This document shows, piece after piece, positions 42,299 through 51,622 of a stretch of DNA of 64,000 nt; position 1 is the stretch's first letter; each line of letters begins with the position of its first letter. A program made the position numbers and the translations under genes. Under the pieces are notes generated by a model. That model saw nothing but the letters and a program-made list of their open reading frames with translations, ran no database searches and was not told the DNA's origin. Source of the DNA: Cytobacillus oceanisediminis (GTDB taxonomy: Bacteria; Bacillota; Bacilli; Bacillales; Cytobacillaceae); NCBI RefSeq assembly GCF_022811925.1, contig NZ_CP065511.1, forward strand, positions 4,519,501-4,583,500, given 5' to 3'.

Positions 42299-42318
42299 AT
42301 GAATGAATCATCATTCAT
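42299..42318 (-). promoter_or_regulatory. FadR operator of fadR-fadB
   Basis: ATGAATGAATCATCATTCAT fits the FadR consensus (WTGAATGAMTANTCATTCAW) almost throughout. It lies immediately downstream of the -10 box and would block the start site. Confidence 0.8.
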
Positions 42319-42324
42319 ATTTTT

Positions 42325-42353
42325 ATAATAGTAGGACAATTCATTTGTGTCAA
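42325..42353 (-). promoter_or_regulatory. Sigma-A promoter of fadR-fadB
   Basis: Minus strand TTGACA, 17 bp, TATTAT, directly upstream of the FadR box. Confidence 0.8.
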
Positions 42354-42419
42354 GAAATTATCTCTAGAAATATAATTTATTATTACATTTCTTTTATGTC
42401 TGGACAAGCTTATTGGCTC

Positions 42420-42452
42420 AAAAATAAAGAGCCGATCGAAAATCGGTCTCTG
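42420..42452 (-). terminator. Terminator of lcfA
   Basis: Stem GAGACCGAT / ATCGGCTC followed by TTTATTTTT, just past the lcfA stop. It separates lcfA from the fadR promoter. Confidence 0.8.
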
Positions 42453-42455
42453 AAG

Positions 42456-44159
42456 TTAAGCCCGCTTTTCCTCTTCTTCTTTAAATTTCTTTTTTTCTTC
42501 ATCTACTAATGCCCTTCTCAGTATTTTTCCAACAGCTGTCTTAGGAAGCTCCTCGCGGAATTCATATAGCCTTGGAACCTTATAAGCTGCAAGATGCTTT
42601 CTTGCAAACTGATTCAGCTCTTCTTCCGTTGCTTCTTTGCCCTCTTTCAGCACAATATATGCTTTTACTGTTTCTCCGCGATATGGGTCAGGTATACCGG
42701 CAGCAACCACTTCCTGCACGGCTGGATGCTCGTATAGCACTTCTTCTATTTCACGCGGATAAATATTGAATCCCCCTGCAATAATCATATCTTTCTTCCT
42801 GTCCACTACATAGAAGTATCCATTCTCATCCATATAGCCCAGGTCACCTGTCAGCAGCCAGCCATCTCTTAAGGTCTGTGCTGTTTCTTCCGGGCGGTTC
42901 CAATAGCCTTTCATTACCTGAGGACCTTTAACGGCAATTTCGCCAACTTCTCCTGCCGGAAGCGCTTCTCCCGTTTCCAGTGAAGAAATGGCTGCATCTG
43001 TATCAGGCCAGGGGACACCTATACTGCCTTTGACACGGGGGCGGTCCCATAAGAAATTCGCATGTGTAACAGGTGAAGATTCCGTCAAACCGTAGCCCTC
43101 GACAAGCTTTCCTCCTGTTATTTCTTCAAATTTCTGCTGGACTTCAACGGGCAGGGCAGCAGATCCGCTGATGCAAGAGTCTATGGAAGATAAATCATAT
43201 TTTTTTATATCCGGATGGTTCAATAACCCAATGTAAATCGTTGGGGCACCAGGGAATAAGGTCGGCCTCTCTTTATGAATAGTTTTCAGGGTCGTTTCCG
43301 GGTCAAATTTCGGAAGGAGGACCATTTTGTGAGCATCCATAACAGATAAGATCATAACTGTTGTCATTCCATACACGTGAAAGAACGGAAGTATGCCCAG
43401 CACTGTTTCTTCGCCGCGCCTGCACTTATAAAGCCAGGCTTTACACATTGCTGTATTGGATACCAGATTGCTGTGCGAAAGCATTACACCCTTTGGAAAA
43501 CCGGTTGTGCCGCCTGTGTATTGCAGTAATGCCAAGTCTTCTTCAAAATCGAAGTCATGGATTTTCAGAGGTTCCGCCGGCCTTTTTAAAATCTCCGTCA
43601 GCAAATGGTTATGCCCTTCATGTTTTACATTTACGACAATTCTATACTGTTTTTTCTGGATAAAAGGATATATTAGATTTTTAGGGAATGGAAGAGCATC
43701 TTTGATAGCGGTTACAATTATATGCTTCAATTCTGTCTGCGGCATCACTTTGCTCACTCTCGGAAATAAGATATCCATTGTAATGATTGCTTTTGCTCCT
43801 GAGTCTTTCATTTGGTATTCCAATTCCCGTTCCATATACAGCGGATTTGTCTGGACAACAACCCCGCCAGCCATCAGAATTCCATAATAGCTGATAACGG
43901 ACTGCGGAGTATTCGGAAGCATAATCGCCACGCGGTCTCCCTTTTCAATTCCGAGATTCTGCAAATATGCAGCAAGCTTCAGGGAAGAGTCATATATATA
44001 TTTATATGTGAATTCCTTTCCCATAAAGTGGATGGCTATTTTCTCCGGAAATTCTTCTGCAGCATTCTTCAAATAATCCTGTACCGGCTGTTTGGGATAT
44101 GACAAGGTTGAGGGGATTTCTGCCGGATATTGCTTAAGCCATGGTTTTGCTTCTGCCAT
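42456..44159 (-). CDS. lcfA: Long-chain fatty-acid-CoA ligase
   Basis: 567 residues from the ATG at 44159 (MAEAKPWLKQYP) behind AAAGGAGGG. Activates fatty acids to acyl-CoA. Adenylate-forming motifs YTGGTTGFPKGVMLSH, EGYGLTESSP, GWLLTGDLGYMDENG and the C-terminal lysine in PKTAVGKILRR are all present. Unlike the operon in B. subtilis, a terminator and a new promoter separate it here from fadR. Confidence 0.95.
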   Translation of the reverse strand: MAEAKPWLKQYPAEIPSTLSYPKQPVQDYLKNAAEEFPEKIAIHFMGKEFTYKYIYDSSLKLAAYLQNLGIEKGDRVAIMLPNTPQSVISYYGILMAGGVVVQTNPLYMERELEYQMKDSGAKAIITMDILFPRVSKVMPQTELKHIIVTAIKDALPFPKNLIYPFIQKKQYRIVVNVKHEGHNHLLTEILKRPAEPLKIHDFDFEEDLALLQYTGGTTGFPKGVMLSHSNLVSNTAMCKAWLYKCRRGEETVLGILPFFHVYGMTTVMILSVMDAHKMVLLPKFDPETTLKTIHKERPTLFPGAPTIYIGLLNHPDIKKYDLSSIDSCISGSAALPVEVQQKFEEITGGKLVEGYGLTESSPVTHANFLWDRPRVKGSIGVPWPDTDAAISSLETGEALPAGEVGEIAVKGPQVMKGYWNRPEETAQTLRDGWLLTGDLGYMDENGYFYVVDRKKDMIIAGGFNIYPREIEEVLYEHPAVQEVVAAGIPDPYRGETVKAYIVLKEGKEATEEELNQFARKHLAAYKVPRLYEFREELPKTAVGKILRRALVDEEKKKFKEEEEKRA

Positions 44160-44219
44160 TTTGTCCCTCCTTTGTTTCAAGCCCATTTGAAAAACAATGG
44201 ACAACCTCAAAAATTTTTA

Positions 44220-44236
44220 GAACATTCTAACTGTTC
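44220..44236 (-). promoter_or_regulatory. Unassigned palindrome at the lcfA start site
   Basis: GAACA, 7 bp, TGTTC, placed at the predicted transcription start of lcfA. Spacing does not fit LexA and the sequence does not fit FadR. Confidence 0.4.
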
Positions 44237-44242
44237 GACCTT

Positions 44243-44271
44243 ATTATAATATAATGCTGGTTCTATGACAA
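44243..44271 (-). promoter_or_regulatory. Sigma-A promoter of lcfA
   Basis: Minus strand TTGTCA, 17 bp, TATAAT. Confidence 0.75.
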
Positions 44272-44354
44272 TTAGAATAAGACCTTACACTCAGGAAGAT
44301 ATTTTTTTCAAAGGGCTGTCCAGCCAATCGTGGATATTCTTTTTAATGGACATA

Positions 44355-44386
44355 ACAAAAAAATCGCCATATATACTGGCGATTTT
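44355..44386 (-). terminator. Terminator of the yshE transcript
   Basis: Stem AATCGCCA / TGGCGATT followed by T-run on the minus strand, 26 bp beyond the small ORF that follows yshE. Confidence 0.88.
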
Positions 44387-44411
44387 CCCATATCCATATT
44401 TCAAAAAAATA

Positions 44412-44495
44412 TTATGTTATGAAAAATATATAAATGGCCCCTATAAGAATAAACACTCCGCTAAGAACCAGCAGAACCTTTGCTAACTTTTCCAA
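44412..44495 (-). CDS. Putative 27-residue hydrophobic microprotein
   Basis: TTG-started ORF of 27 codons (M E K L A K V, then LLVLSGVFILIGAIYIFFIT, stop). A lysine-containing N-terminus is followed by one long hydrophobic helix. Its ribosome binding site AAGGAG overlaps the yshE stop codon, with 10 bases to the start, and an intrinsic terminator follows 26 bp later, so it sits as the last cistron of the yshE transcript. I recognise no family; function unknown. It could also be a chance ORF. Confidence 0.55.
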   Translation of the reverse strand: MEKLAKVLLVLSGVFILIGAIYIFFIT

Positions 44496-44509
44496 TGTTA
44501 ATTCTCTCC

Positions 44510-44917
44510 TTATGATAAACCTGCACCGATGACATAAGACAATCCGATTGACAGCACCATGGAAATAAAACCGACTGCTTTGTTATTATTTTCAATTTCT
44601 TCGTCAATTCTAAACTTAGGTGTTAAAAATTCAAATATGAAATAGCCGATCAACAAAAGAAAAAATCCAAAAATTCCCCAGGTAATCATTGTCAGCAAGG
44701 TATCATTATGCATGATGGAATGCCTGAAGATATTTGCAATCCCAAAAATTTTTCCGCCGGTCGCCATTGCTACAGCGATATTTCCATTTTTGATTTCTTC
44801 CCAATTGCGATACTTGGTAACTAATTCAAAAATAGCTAAAAAAACAATCATACATAAAATGACTACACTGTAATAAGCAGCTGTCTGAATAAATTCATTT
44901 TCCCAAAATTCTTTCAT
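44510..44917 (-). CDS. yshE: DUF350 membrane protein YshE
   Basis: 135 residues with four transmembrane helices arranged as two repeats, the DUF350 pattern. The start is taken as the second ATG (44917, MKEFWENEF), 7 bp from GGGGAG; the first ATG (44923) is too close to the site. Function unknown. Downstream of mutS2, as in B. subtilis. Confidence 0.88.
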   Translation of the reverse strand: MKEFWENEFIQTAAYYSVVILCMIVFLAIFELVTKYRNWEEIKNGNIAVAMATGGKIFGIANIFRHSIMHNDTLLTMITWGIFGFFLLLIGYFIFEFLTPKFRIDEEIENNNKAVGFISMVLSIGLSYVIGAGLS

Positions 44918-44987
44918 TTCCATTCTCCCCGCTGGAATAAGTACCCTCCCCCCTAATCAAAAACAAAAGGGGAGCTGGTGGCAAAAC

Positions 44988-47345
44988 TTATTTAAATTCA
45001 ACGACTGTAACCCCTGTGCCGCCTTCTCCTGCTTCACCAAATCGAATTTTTTTAACTGACCTGTGATTTTTTAGATACTCCTGAACACCCTGCCTCAAAG
45101 CCCCAGTCCCTTTACCATGAATGATGGAGACACGTGGATATCCAGCCAAAAGGGCATCATCTATATATTTCTCCACTCTTAATAGTGCGTTTTCATATCG
45201 TTCGCCCCGTAAATCAAGTTCAAGGCTCACATGGAAATCTTTGCCTTTTACGGTTGCAACTGGTTTTGTTTCAACAGGTTTTGGACTCTTGATATATTCT
45301 AAATCCTTCTCGGCAACTTTCATTTTCAAGATGCCGATTTGAACCTGCCATTCATTGTCAGACACCTTTTCAAGCAAATGCCCTTTTTGTCCAAAACTCA
45401 GAACTTTTACCTCATCACCTGCTTCAAAAACATGTTTATTATTCTTTGGCTTTAATTTATTCTTTGCCGAGCTCATCTGCGGTGCAACTTCGGACAGGCG
45501 TTTCTTTGCTTCTATCAGCTCATGTTCCTTCACTTCAGCATGTTTCTCCATGCGCATTTTTCTTAAGTCACGGATAATTTCTTCTGCTTCTGCCTTGGCT
45601 TTCTCAACGATATTCCCGGCTTTCTCTGCTGCCTTCTCATGCATTGCATCTTTTTGCTCATAAAATTCAGCCATTTGCTTTTGCAGATCTTTATGAAGTT
45701 TTTCTGCACTTTTCAAAAAGTCATTGGCTTCTTCCATGTCAGCCTCTGCTTGTCTGCGGCTTTCTTCAAGTGATGCAATCATATTTTCAACTTGATTTGT
45801 ATCTGCTCCGATATAGGATCTTGCGGTCTCAATCACTTGATCATTGAGCCCAAGCCGTTTTGATATTTCAAAGGCATTGCTTCGGCCCGGAACCCCAATC
45901 AGCAGCTTATAGGTTGGACTTAGCGTTTCAATATCAAATTCTACACTGGCGTTGATAACTCCTTCTCTGTTATAGCCATAGGCTTTCAGTTCAGGATAAT
46001 GAGTTGTGGCGATAACTCTTGCCCCCCGCTTGTATACTTCGTCAAGAATGGAAATCGCCAGGGCAGCACCTTCCTGCGGATCTGTACCTGCACCAAGCTC
46101 ATCGAATAATACCAGACTATTGAAGTCAACCTGATCAAGAATATCCACGATATTAACCATATGCGAAGAGAAGGTACTCAAACTTTGTTCAATTGACTGT
46201 TCATCTCCGATATCAGCATAAACATTTCCGAAAACAGCCGTTTCAGAACCATCAAGCGCAGGGATCTGCAGACCGGCCTGAGCCATTAATGTACAAAGCC
46301 CTACTGTTTTTAATGTAACTGTTTTGCCGCCGGTATTTGGTCCCGTAATGACAATGGTAGAATATTCAGCTCCGAGCTTAATATCATTTGCCACAACTTC
46401 ATCCATAGGAATAAGCGGATGCCGGGCTTTGAATAATGAAATTTTCCCTTCATTATTGACTTTTGGCTTGGAGGCTTTTATGCGTTTACTGTACCTGGCT
46501 TTTGCAAACATAAAATCGATTTCCCCAAGCACATCTACAATGGTCTCCAGTTCACTGCTGTTTTCAGCGGCCTGTCCTGACAGAGCGATGAGAATCCGTT
46601 CGATCTCCTGCTGTTCTTTTACCCTGATGCCCTGCAATTCATTGTTCAGCTGGACAATGGACGCGGGCTCAATAAATAATGTCTGGCCGGAGGAGCTTTG
46701 GTCATGGATAATACCGCCGTAATGCCCCCGGTACTCCTGCTTTACAGGTATGACAAACCGGTCATTGCGGATTGTAATAATCGCATCAGAAAGCATTTTT
46801 TGAGCACTGGAGGAGCGAATCATGCTCTCCAGGCGCTCTCTTACACGTGATTCTTTCGTGCGCAGCTGATTTCGAAGGGAACGGAGAGTCTCGCTTGCAC
46901 TGTCAAGCACTTCTCCATTATCGTCAACGGCATTGCGGATAGACGTTTCCAACTCAGCCAATACAATAATTTTATCTGTATATTCCAGCAGGATCGGCAG
47001 GCTGCTTTCTTCCTCGGCAAATTCCTCGATGAACCTTTTCATCTGCCTGCTTGCATGAATCGTGCTGGATATCTGGTAAAGTTCCTGGGGACTAAGCATC
47101 CCGCCAATAACCGCTCTCTTCACATGAGGACGAATATCAAAAATGCCTCCAAGAGGTACATTTCCCTTAATTCTAAGTACTGTTACGGCTTCATCTGTCT
47201 CTTCCTGCCTGCGGATTACTTCTTCATAGTCAGTGGAAGGGCGAATATTTATGGCCTTTTTTCTTCCCAAGGATGAAGAAACGTGCTCAAGCAGCTGTTC
47301 CTTCACTTTATTGAACTCAAGTATCTTCAATACTCTTTCTTGCAT
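44988..47345 (-). CDS. mutS2: MutS2 family DNA/ribosome-associated ATPase
   Basis: 785 residues, same length as B. subtilis MutSB. Core and clamp domains of the MutS fold without the mismatch-recognition domain, Walker A GPNTGGKT near 336, [16 protein letters not shown]alker B, a long coiled coil (about 515-615), and a C-terminal Smr endonuclease domain with [12 protein letters not shown] and [12 protein letters not shown]. Reported roles of the family are suppression of recombination and rescue of collided ribosomes. 29 bp downstream of polX. Confidence 0.97.
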   Translation of the reverse strand: MQERVLKILEFNKVKEQLLEHVSSSLGRKKAINIRPSTDYEEVIRRQEETDEAVTVLRIKGNVPLGGIFDIRPHVKRAVIGGMLSPQELYQISSTIHASRQMKRFIEEFAEEESSLPILLEYTDKIIVLAELETSIRNAVDDNGEVLDSASETLRSLRNQLRTKESRVRERLESMIRSSSAQKMLSDAIITIRNDRFVIPVKQEYRGHYGGIIHDQSSSGQTLFIEPASIVQLNNELQGIRVKEQQEIERILIALSGQAAENSSELETIVDVLGEIDFMFAKARYSKRIKASKPKVNNEGKISLFKARHPLIPMDEVVANDIKLGAEYSTIVITGPNTGGKTVTLKTVGLCTLMAQAGLQIPALDGSETAVFGNVYADIGDEQSIEQSLSTFSSHMVNIVDILDQVDFNSLVLFDELGAGTDPQEGAALAISILDEVYKRGARVIATTHYPELKAYGYNREGVINASVEFDIETLSPTYKLLIGVPGRSNAFEISKRLGLNDQVIETARSYIGADTNQVENMIASLEESRRQAEADMEEANDFLKSAEKLHKDLQKQMAEFYEQKDAMHEKAAEKAGNIVEKAKAEAEEIIRDLRKMRMEKHAEVKEHELIEAKKRLSEVAPQMSSAKNKLKPKNNKHVFEAGDEVKVLSFGQKGHLLEKVSDNEWQVQIGILKMKVAEKDLEYIKSPKPVETKPVATVKGKDFHVSLELDLRGERYENALLRVEKYIDDALLAGYPRVSIIHGKGTGALRQGVQEYLKNHRSVKKIRFGEAGEGGTGVTVVEFK

Positions 47346-47374
47346 GAGGATTTTCCCCTTTCATGCCCAATTTC

Positions 47375-49093
47375 CTACTGCCGTTCTTTCAGAAATTTGA
47401 GCAAATCTTCTGTTTCCATGGCATTTAGAACGGAATCCTTCTTGATCCATCCCTTCTTTGCCGCAGAAACGCCGATTTCCATGTGATTTAGAGTGTCTAT
47501 TTTATGTGCATCAGTATTAATCACTATTTTCACACCGGCTTCCTGAGCTTGTCTGATATGCTCGGAAGCAAGGTCCAGCCGGTTCGGATTTGCATTCAGC
47601 TCAAGGGCTGTATTTGTTTCCTTTGCAAGCTCGATGAGCATCTCCATGTCTACTTCATAGCCTTCCCTGCGGCCGATCAATCTTCCCGTAGGGTGGGCAA
47701 TGATGTCGACATGGGCATTATGCAGCGCCGTTTTCAAGCGAGCCATGATTTTTTCCTTCGGCTGTGAAAAAGAAGAATGAATGGAAGCAATGACAATGTC
47801 CAATTCTTCTAGAAGTTCATCATCATAATCAAGCGATCCGTCGGGCAGAATATCCATTTCCACTCCTGACAGTATCGTGAAATCATCGAATTGCTCATTA
47901 AGCCGCTTTATTTCTTCTTTTTGACTGCGAAGTCTTTCAGCAGTCAAACCGTTCGCCACTTTCAAGTACTGAGAATGGTCTGTTATAGCCATATATTTAT
48001 AGCCGCGGGCCCGGCATGCTTCAATCATTTCCTCAATGGAATAGGCGCCATCACTCCAGGTTGAGTGCATATGAAGGTCACCCTTAATATCTTCAAGAGT
48101 TATTAATTCCATGTCTTGCGTATATTCATCCACTTCTTTCCCATCTTCTCTAATTTCAGGCGGGAAGAGTGGAAGTCCGAAATGGGCGTAAAATTCCTCT
48201 TCATCTTTAAAAGTAAGGATTTCACCTGTTTCTGTGTTTTCAACTCCGTATTCACTGATTTTTTCCCCGCGCTCTTTTGCAAGCTGGCGCATTCTGACAT
48301 TATGGTCCTTCGATCCAGTAAAATGATGGAGTGTTGTGGCAAATTCATGCGGCTCAACTAAACGGAAATCAGCCGATATATCATAGGAATGTTCAAAAAC
48401 AACGGAAACCTTTGTATCTCCTGCGGCGATCACTTCTTTGATCCCGGATAAACTTAGTAACTGCTCTTTGACAGAAGAAGGATTGTCTGTAGCTATAATA
48501 AAGTCGAGGTCTTTGATTGTTTCCCTCATTCTCCTTAAGCTTCCTGCCCTTGAGTATTTTTCTATATCCTTCATTTCCCCCAGGGCGGCTTCTATGCCTT
48601 CTGCTATAGGCAGCATAAATGCAAGCGGCAGCCGTTCCGGTCTGGTTCCTGCATTTTCAAGGGCAGCGAGTATCTTTTCTTCAGATTTTTCCCCAAAGCC
48701 TGCAAGTCCGCGGACCTTCTTATTGCGGCACGCATCCTCAAGGTCTGCGGCATTTTCGACACCTAGTTCTTTATATAGCTTGGCAATTTTCTTGCCGCCC
48801 AGTCCTGGGAGCTGAAGCAGAGGAATTAATCCAGAAGGCACTTCTTCTTTTAATTCATCCAGAACAGAAGACTTTCCTTCTTTTATGTACTCCTCAATAA
48901 CAGCAGCGGTTCCTTTCCCGATGCCGGATAACTTTGTAAAGTCATCAATTTCAGTCAAGCTTTCATCATTTGATTCAAGTGCCAGTGCCGCTTTTCGAAA
49001 GGCAGCTGTTTTGAAAGGATTTTCTCCTTTTAATTCCATATAAACAGCGATTGTTTCTAAAAGCCTGACAACATCTTTTTTATTTATACTCAC
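47375..49093 (-). CDS. polX: Family X DNA polymerase / 3'-5' exonuclease PolX
   Basis: 572 residues, gap-filling repair polymerase with a fused PHP nuclease. Helix-hairpin-helix motifs (LSGIGKGTAAVIEEYI, LPGLGGKKIAKLY), polymerase palm (KDLDFIIATD), and a C-terminal PHP domain (GDLHMHSTWSDGAYSIEEM, ITDHS, DIIAHPTG, NTDAHKID). GTG start at 49093, 5 bp behind AGGTGG. B. subtilis name yshC. Confidence 0.95.
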   Translation of the reverse strand: MSINKKDVVRLLETIAVYMELKGENPFKTAAFRKAALALESNDESLTEIDDFTKLSGIGKGTAAVIEEYIKEGKSSVLDELKEEVPSGLIPLLQLPGLGGKKIAKLYKELGVENAADLEDACRNKKVRGLAGFGEKSEEKILAALENAGTRPERLPLAFMLPIAEGIEAALGEMKDIEKYSRAGSLRRMRETIKDLDFIIATDNPSSVKEQLLSLSGIKEVIAAGDTKVSVVFEHSYDISADFRLVEPHEFATTLHHFTGSKDHNVRMRQLAKERGEKISEYGVENTETGEILTFKDEEEFYAHFGLPLFPPEIREDGKEVDEYTQDMELITLEDIKGDLHMHSTWSDGAYSIEEMIEACRARGYKYMAITDHSQYLKVANGLTAERLRSQKEEIKRLNEQFDDFTILSGVEMDILPDGSLDYDDELLEELDIVIASIHSSFSQPKEKIMARLKTALHNAHVDIIAHPTGRLIGRREGYEVDMEMLIELAKETNTALELNANPNRLDLASEHIRQAQEAGVKIVINTDAHKIDTLNHMEIGVSAAKKGWIKKDSVLNAMETEDLLKFLKERQ

Positions 49094-49270
49094 GAAAACC
49101 ACCTGCCTGTAACTGTATTAGTATCCGTATTATCTCTTATTTTGCGGTGGAACTTCAAATTATGGCTATCTCTAAAGCCTCTTACTTAATAAGTGAGGTT
49201 TTACTTTTTAATATTGCCCGTTGGTTTAGCTAGTTTGTAGATTTAAATCCACAAAACTTATATAGCCTTT

Positions 49271-49302
49271 CAAAAAGAAAACTTCTCTAGAAATAGAGAA
49301 GT
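49271..49302 (-). terminator. Terminator of zapA-yshB
   Basis: Stem AACTTCTCTA / TAGAGAAGTT followed by TTCTTTTT at the yshB stop. polX begins about 180 bp further on and needs its own promoter or read-through. Confidence 0.85.
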
Positions 49303-49844
49303 TACGCAGCCATATATTCAACCCACATTTCTTTGAGCTGGTTAGAGAGAACAGGCGTATTCTTAACCATTAATTCTGCCATAAAGGAATTATTGATCGG
49401 CCCCTGCAGCACTTCTATTGGAACCAGTGCGGCTATGTATAATAGAATAAACATGATAAGATAGACTTCGATAAATCCGAGAATGCCGCCAGCCCAAACA
49501 TTCAGCTGTTTTAAAACAGGAAGATGGGCAACAAAATCAAGCATGCTTCCGATAATCTGCAGTAATATTCTTACCGCAAAAAAAATCACGACAAATGCAA
49601 TGGCGCGATAGTAAGCATCTTCAAGATCTGCATTCTCAAATAACGTCTGAATCGCCGAGTCACTGCTAAAGCTGGGATATGGCACCCATAAGGTCAGCTT
49701 AGGTGCTAGTTCGCCGTAATACATACGGGCTACAATGAAAGCAATAATGAATCCAGTCAAATGAATTAATTGGAGGATAAATCCTCTTTTTAAGCCTATA
49801 AAAAAGCCAAAAACCAAAATAATGATAATTGCAAGATCCAGCAT
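49302..49844 (-). CDS. yshB: CvpA-family membrane protein YshB
   Basis: 180 residues, four hydrophobic helices beginning LDLAIIIILVFGFFIGLKRGF, the CvpA/colicin V production signature. Function in Bacillus not known. 2 bp behind zapA, so translated from the same mRNA. Confidence 0.9.
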   Translation of the reverse strand: MLDLAIIIILVFGFFIGLKRGFILQLIHLTGFIIAFIVARMYYGELAPKLTLWVPYPSFSSDSAIQTLFENADLEDAYYRAIAFVVIFFAVRILLQIIGSMLDFVAHLPVLKQLNVWAGGILGFIEVYLIMFILLYIAALVPIEVLQGPINNSFMAELMVKNTPVLSNQLKEMWVEYMAA

Positions 49845-49846
49845 GA

Positions 49847-50113
49847 CTACTTTCCGTCCTTTACTCTATTTAATTCGTTCTCCAGCCGTTCCAGACGGTC
49901 TGTTAGCTTTATATAATCATTAACAGCATTGACTGCGGTTAGCACGGCTAACTTACTAATGTCGAGTGAAGGATTCTTCGAACTGATCTCACGCATTTTA
50001 TCGTCAACCAGCGAAGCGACAAGGCGAACATGGCTGGAGCTCTCTGAGCCTACTATTACATATTGCTGTCCATAAATATCTACACTTGTTCGATTTCTTT
50101 GTATCTCTGACAA
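49847..50113 (-). CDS. zapA: Cell division protein ZapA
   Basis: 88 residues. N-terminal beta-hairpin domain ([12 protein letters not shown]) and a C-terminal coiled coil (about 45-85, [15 protein letters not shown]). It bundles FtsZ filaments at the Z-ring. TTG start at 50113 with AAGGAGGG 8 bases upstream. Confidence 0.93.
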   Translation of the reverse strand: MSEIQRNRTSVDIYGQQYVIVGSESSSHVRLVASLVDDKMREISSKNPSLDISKLAVLTAVNAVNDYIKLTDRLERLENELNRVKDGK

Positions 50114-50211
50114 CGTCCATGCCCTCCTTCTTTAAAGAATCCTAATCAATATCATAACATGAACGTAAATTGGTGGGAAGTCAAAGCATGTCAAAAGAGC
50201 TCAGTTCATCA

Positions 50212-50524
50212 GAAAAGCGGAAGCGCCTTGCCCACGAAGGAACGCAGACTAAGAACGCCACGTCCTGTGGCAACGTCTGCATGACCCGCATCCTGCAGGC
50301 CTCAAGCACAAGACGAGCCTCCCAGAAAGGCCTTCTTTGCCTTTTTGGGAGGCTTGCTCGAAATGTGGAGGCGACTGCCCAGGGACGACAGGCATAAGAC
50401 GTTTCCTTTCAGAAGGCGTTTTTCCTTCTGAAAGGAAACGGATTATGATCCCGAGTCCCTAAGAGCCGAAACAAGACAAGCTTGTGACCTCGAGGGGTAG
50501 GCTGCTTGCGCTGGACAGTTATCC
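50212..50524 (+). repeat. Dispersed repeat, longest complete copy (family A)
   Basis: A 313-bp copy with all modules. They are the left end (GAAAAGCGGAAGCGCCTTGC), the GCAGAC/GTCTGC module with nested GCCAC/GTGGC, a GAGCCTCCC...GGGAGGC hairpin and CGAAATGTGGAGGCGACTGC. After these come GGACGACAGGCATAAGACG followed by a near-perfect 17-bp hairpin (CGTTTCCTTTCAGAAGG and its complement), and the right end CTCGAGGGGTAGG ... GCTGGACAGTTATCC. Fills the divergent zapA-rnhC gap and ends 85 bp before the rnhC start. Confidence 0.85.
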
Positions 50525-50608
50525 AAGTTCAAAATCAAGCGGAATTTTTGTAATACTTCCCAAAAAAGCAGCAGATTCAACCAGATAACAAAGATGAGGA
50601 GAATTAAT

Positions 50609-51547
50609 ATGAGCCAAGTAGTACTTTTAAAAAAAGCCAATGAATTATCAGAAATGAAGGCCTATTATTCAGGCAGCCTAAATGACAAGCAGCCTCCTGG
50701 AAGCGTATTTGCTGCAAAAGTGCCTGGATGTTCGATCACTGCCTATAAATCAGGCAAAGTCCTATTTCAGGGAAGCGGATGTGAGACAGAAGCTAAAAAA
50801 TGGGGAGATACCGCACGCAGTGCACAGCCAAGCAAAAAAAACAGCCCTGCCGCTGCCAACTTGCCGGAAAATATCAGTTCCCTTACTGTCATAGGATCAG
50901 ACGAAGTGGGTACCGGTGATTATTTTGGCCCCATCACGGTTGTTGCAGCATACGTAAAAAAAGATCAAATCCCTTTACTGAAGGAGCTTGGAGTTAAAGA
51001 TTCCAAAAATCTGGGAGATGAAAAAATCATTGAAATCGCAAAACAGATAAAAGATATCGTTCCCCACAGCCTGTTAACCCTGCATAATGAAAAATACAAT
51101 AAGCTTCAGCAATCAGGGATGTCACAGGGGAAAATTAAAGCATTACTGCACAATCAAGCAATCGGGCATGTTTTAGGGAAAATTGCTCCTGAAAAGCCTG
51201 AAGCCATTTTGATTGACCAGTTTGCAAAGGAAGAGGTTTACTTCAACTATTTGAAAAACCAGCAGACCATTCAGAGGGAACGGGTCTTTTTCAGCACAAA
51301 AGCGGAAGGAATCCACCTCGCAGTTGCAGCAGCATCCATCCTGGCCCGCTATGCGTTTGTGCGCCACTTTGAAAATCTTAGCACAAAGGCCGGTTTCCGG
51401 CTCACTAAAGGCGCCGGTCCGAAGGTTGATGAAGCAGCAGCCCGGCTGATCAGGGAAAAAGGGCGTGAGGCATTGCCTTCTTTTGTAAAACTGCACTTTG
51501 CGAATACTCAAAAAGCGATGAAGCTTTATAGCAGGAAGTATGATTGA
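50609..51547 (+). CDS. rnhC: Ribonuclease HIII
   Basis: 312 residues. Cleaves the RNA strand of RNA-DNA hybrids. N-terminal TBP-like substrate-binding domain (about 1-80) and type 2 RNase H core with GSDEVGTGDYFGP (95-107), conserved DSK and DQFAKEE. Start ATG 50609 behind GAGGAG. The promoter must lie in or near the preceding dispersed repeat. Confidence 0.96.
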   Translation: MSQVVLLKKANELSEMKAYYSGSLNDKQPPGSVFAAKVPGCSITAYKSGKVLFQGSGCETEAKKWGDTARSAQPSKKNSPAAANLPENISSLTVIGSDEVGTGDYFGPITVVAAYVKKDQIPLLKELGVKDSKNLGDEKIIEIAKQIKDIVPHSLLTLHNEKYNKLQQSGMSQGKIKALLHNQAIGHVLGKIAPEKPEAILIDQFAKEEVYFNYLKNQQTIQRERVFFSTKAEGIHLAVAAASILARYAFVRHFENLSTKAGFRLTKGAGPKVDEAAARLIREKGREALPSFVKLHFANTQKAMKLYSRKYD

Positions 51548-51622
51548 TAATGAAGCGGCCAATCAAGGGAGATTGGCTGCTGTTTAAATGTTTAAGAGGA
51601 CCATAACCCTTTGGAATATATA

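Noticed and set aside
44220..44236. LexA box at lcfA
   Set aside because: LexA sites in Bacillus are CGAAC-N4-GTTCG; here the arms are 7 bp apart and the site is reported only as unassigned.
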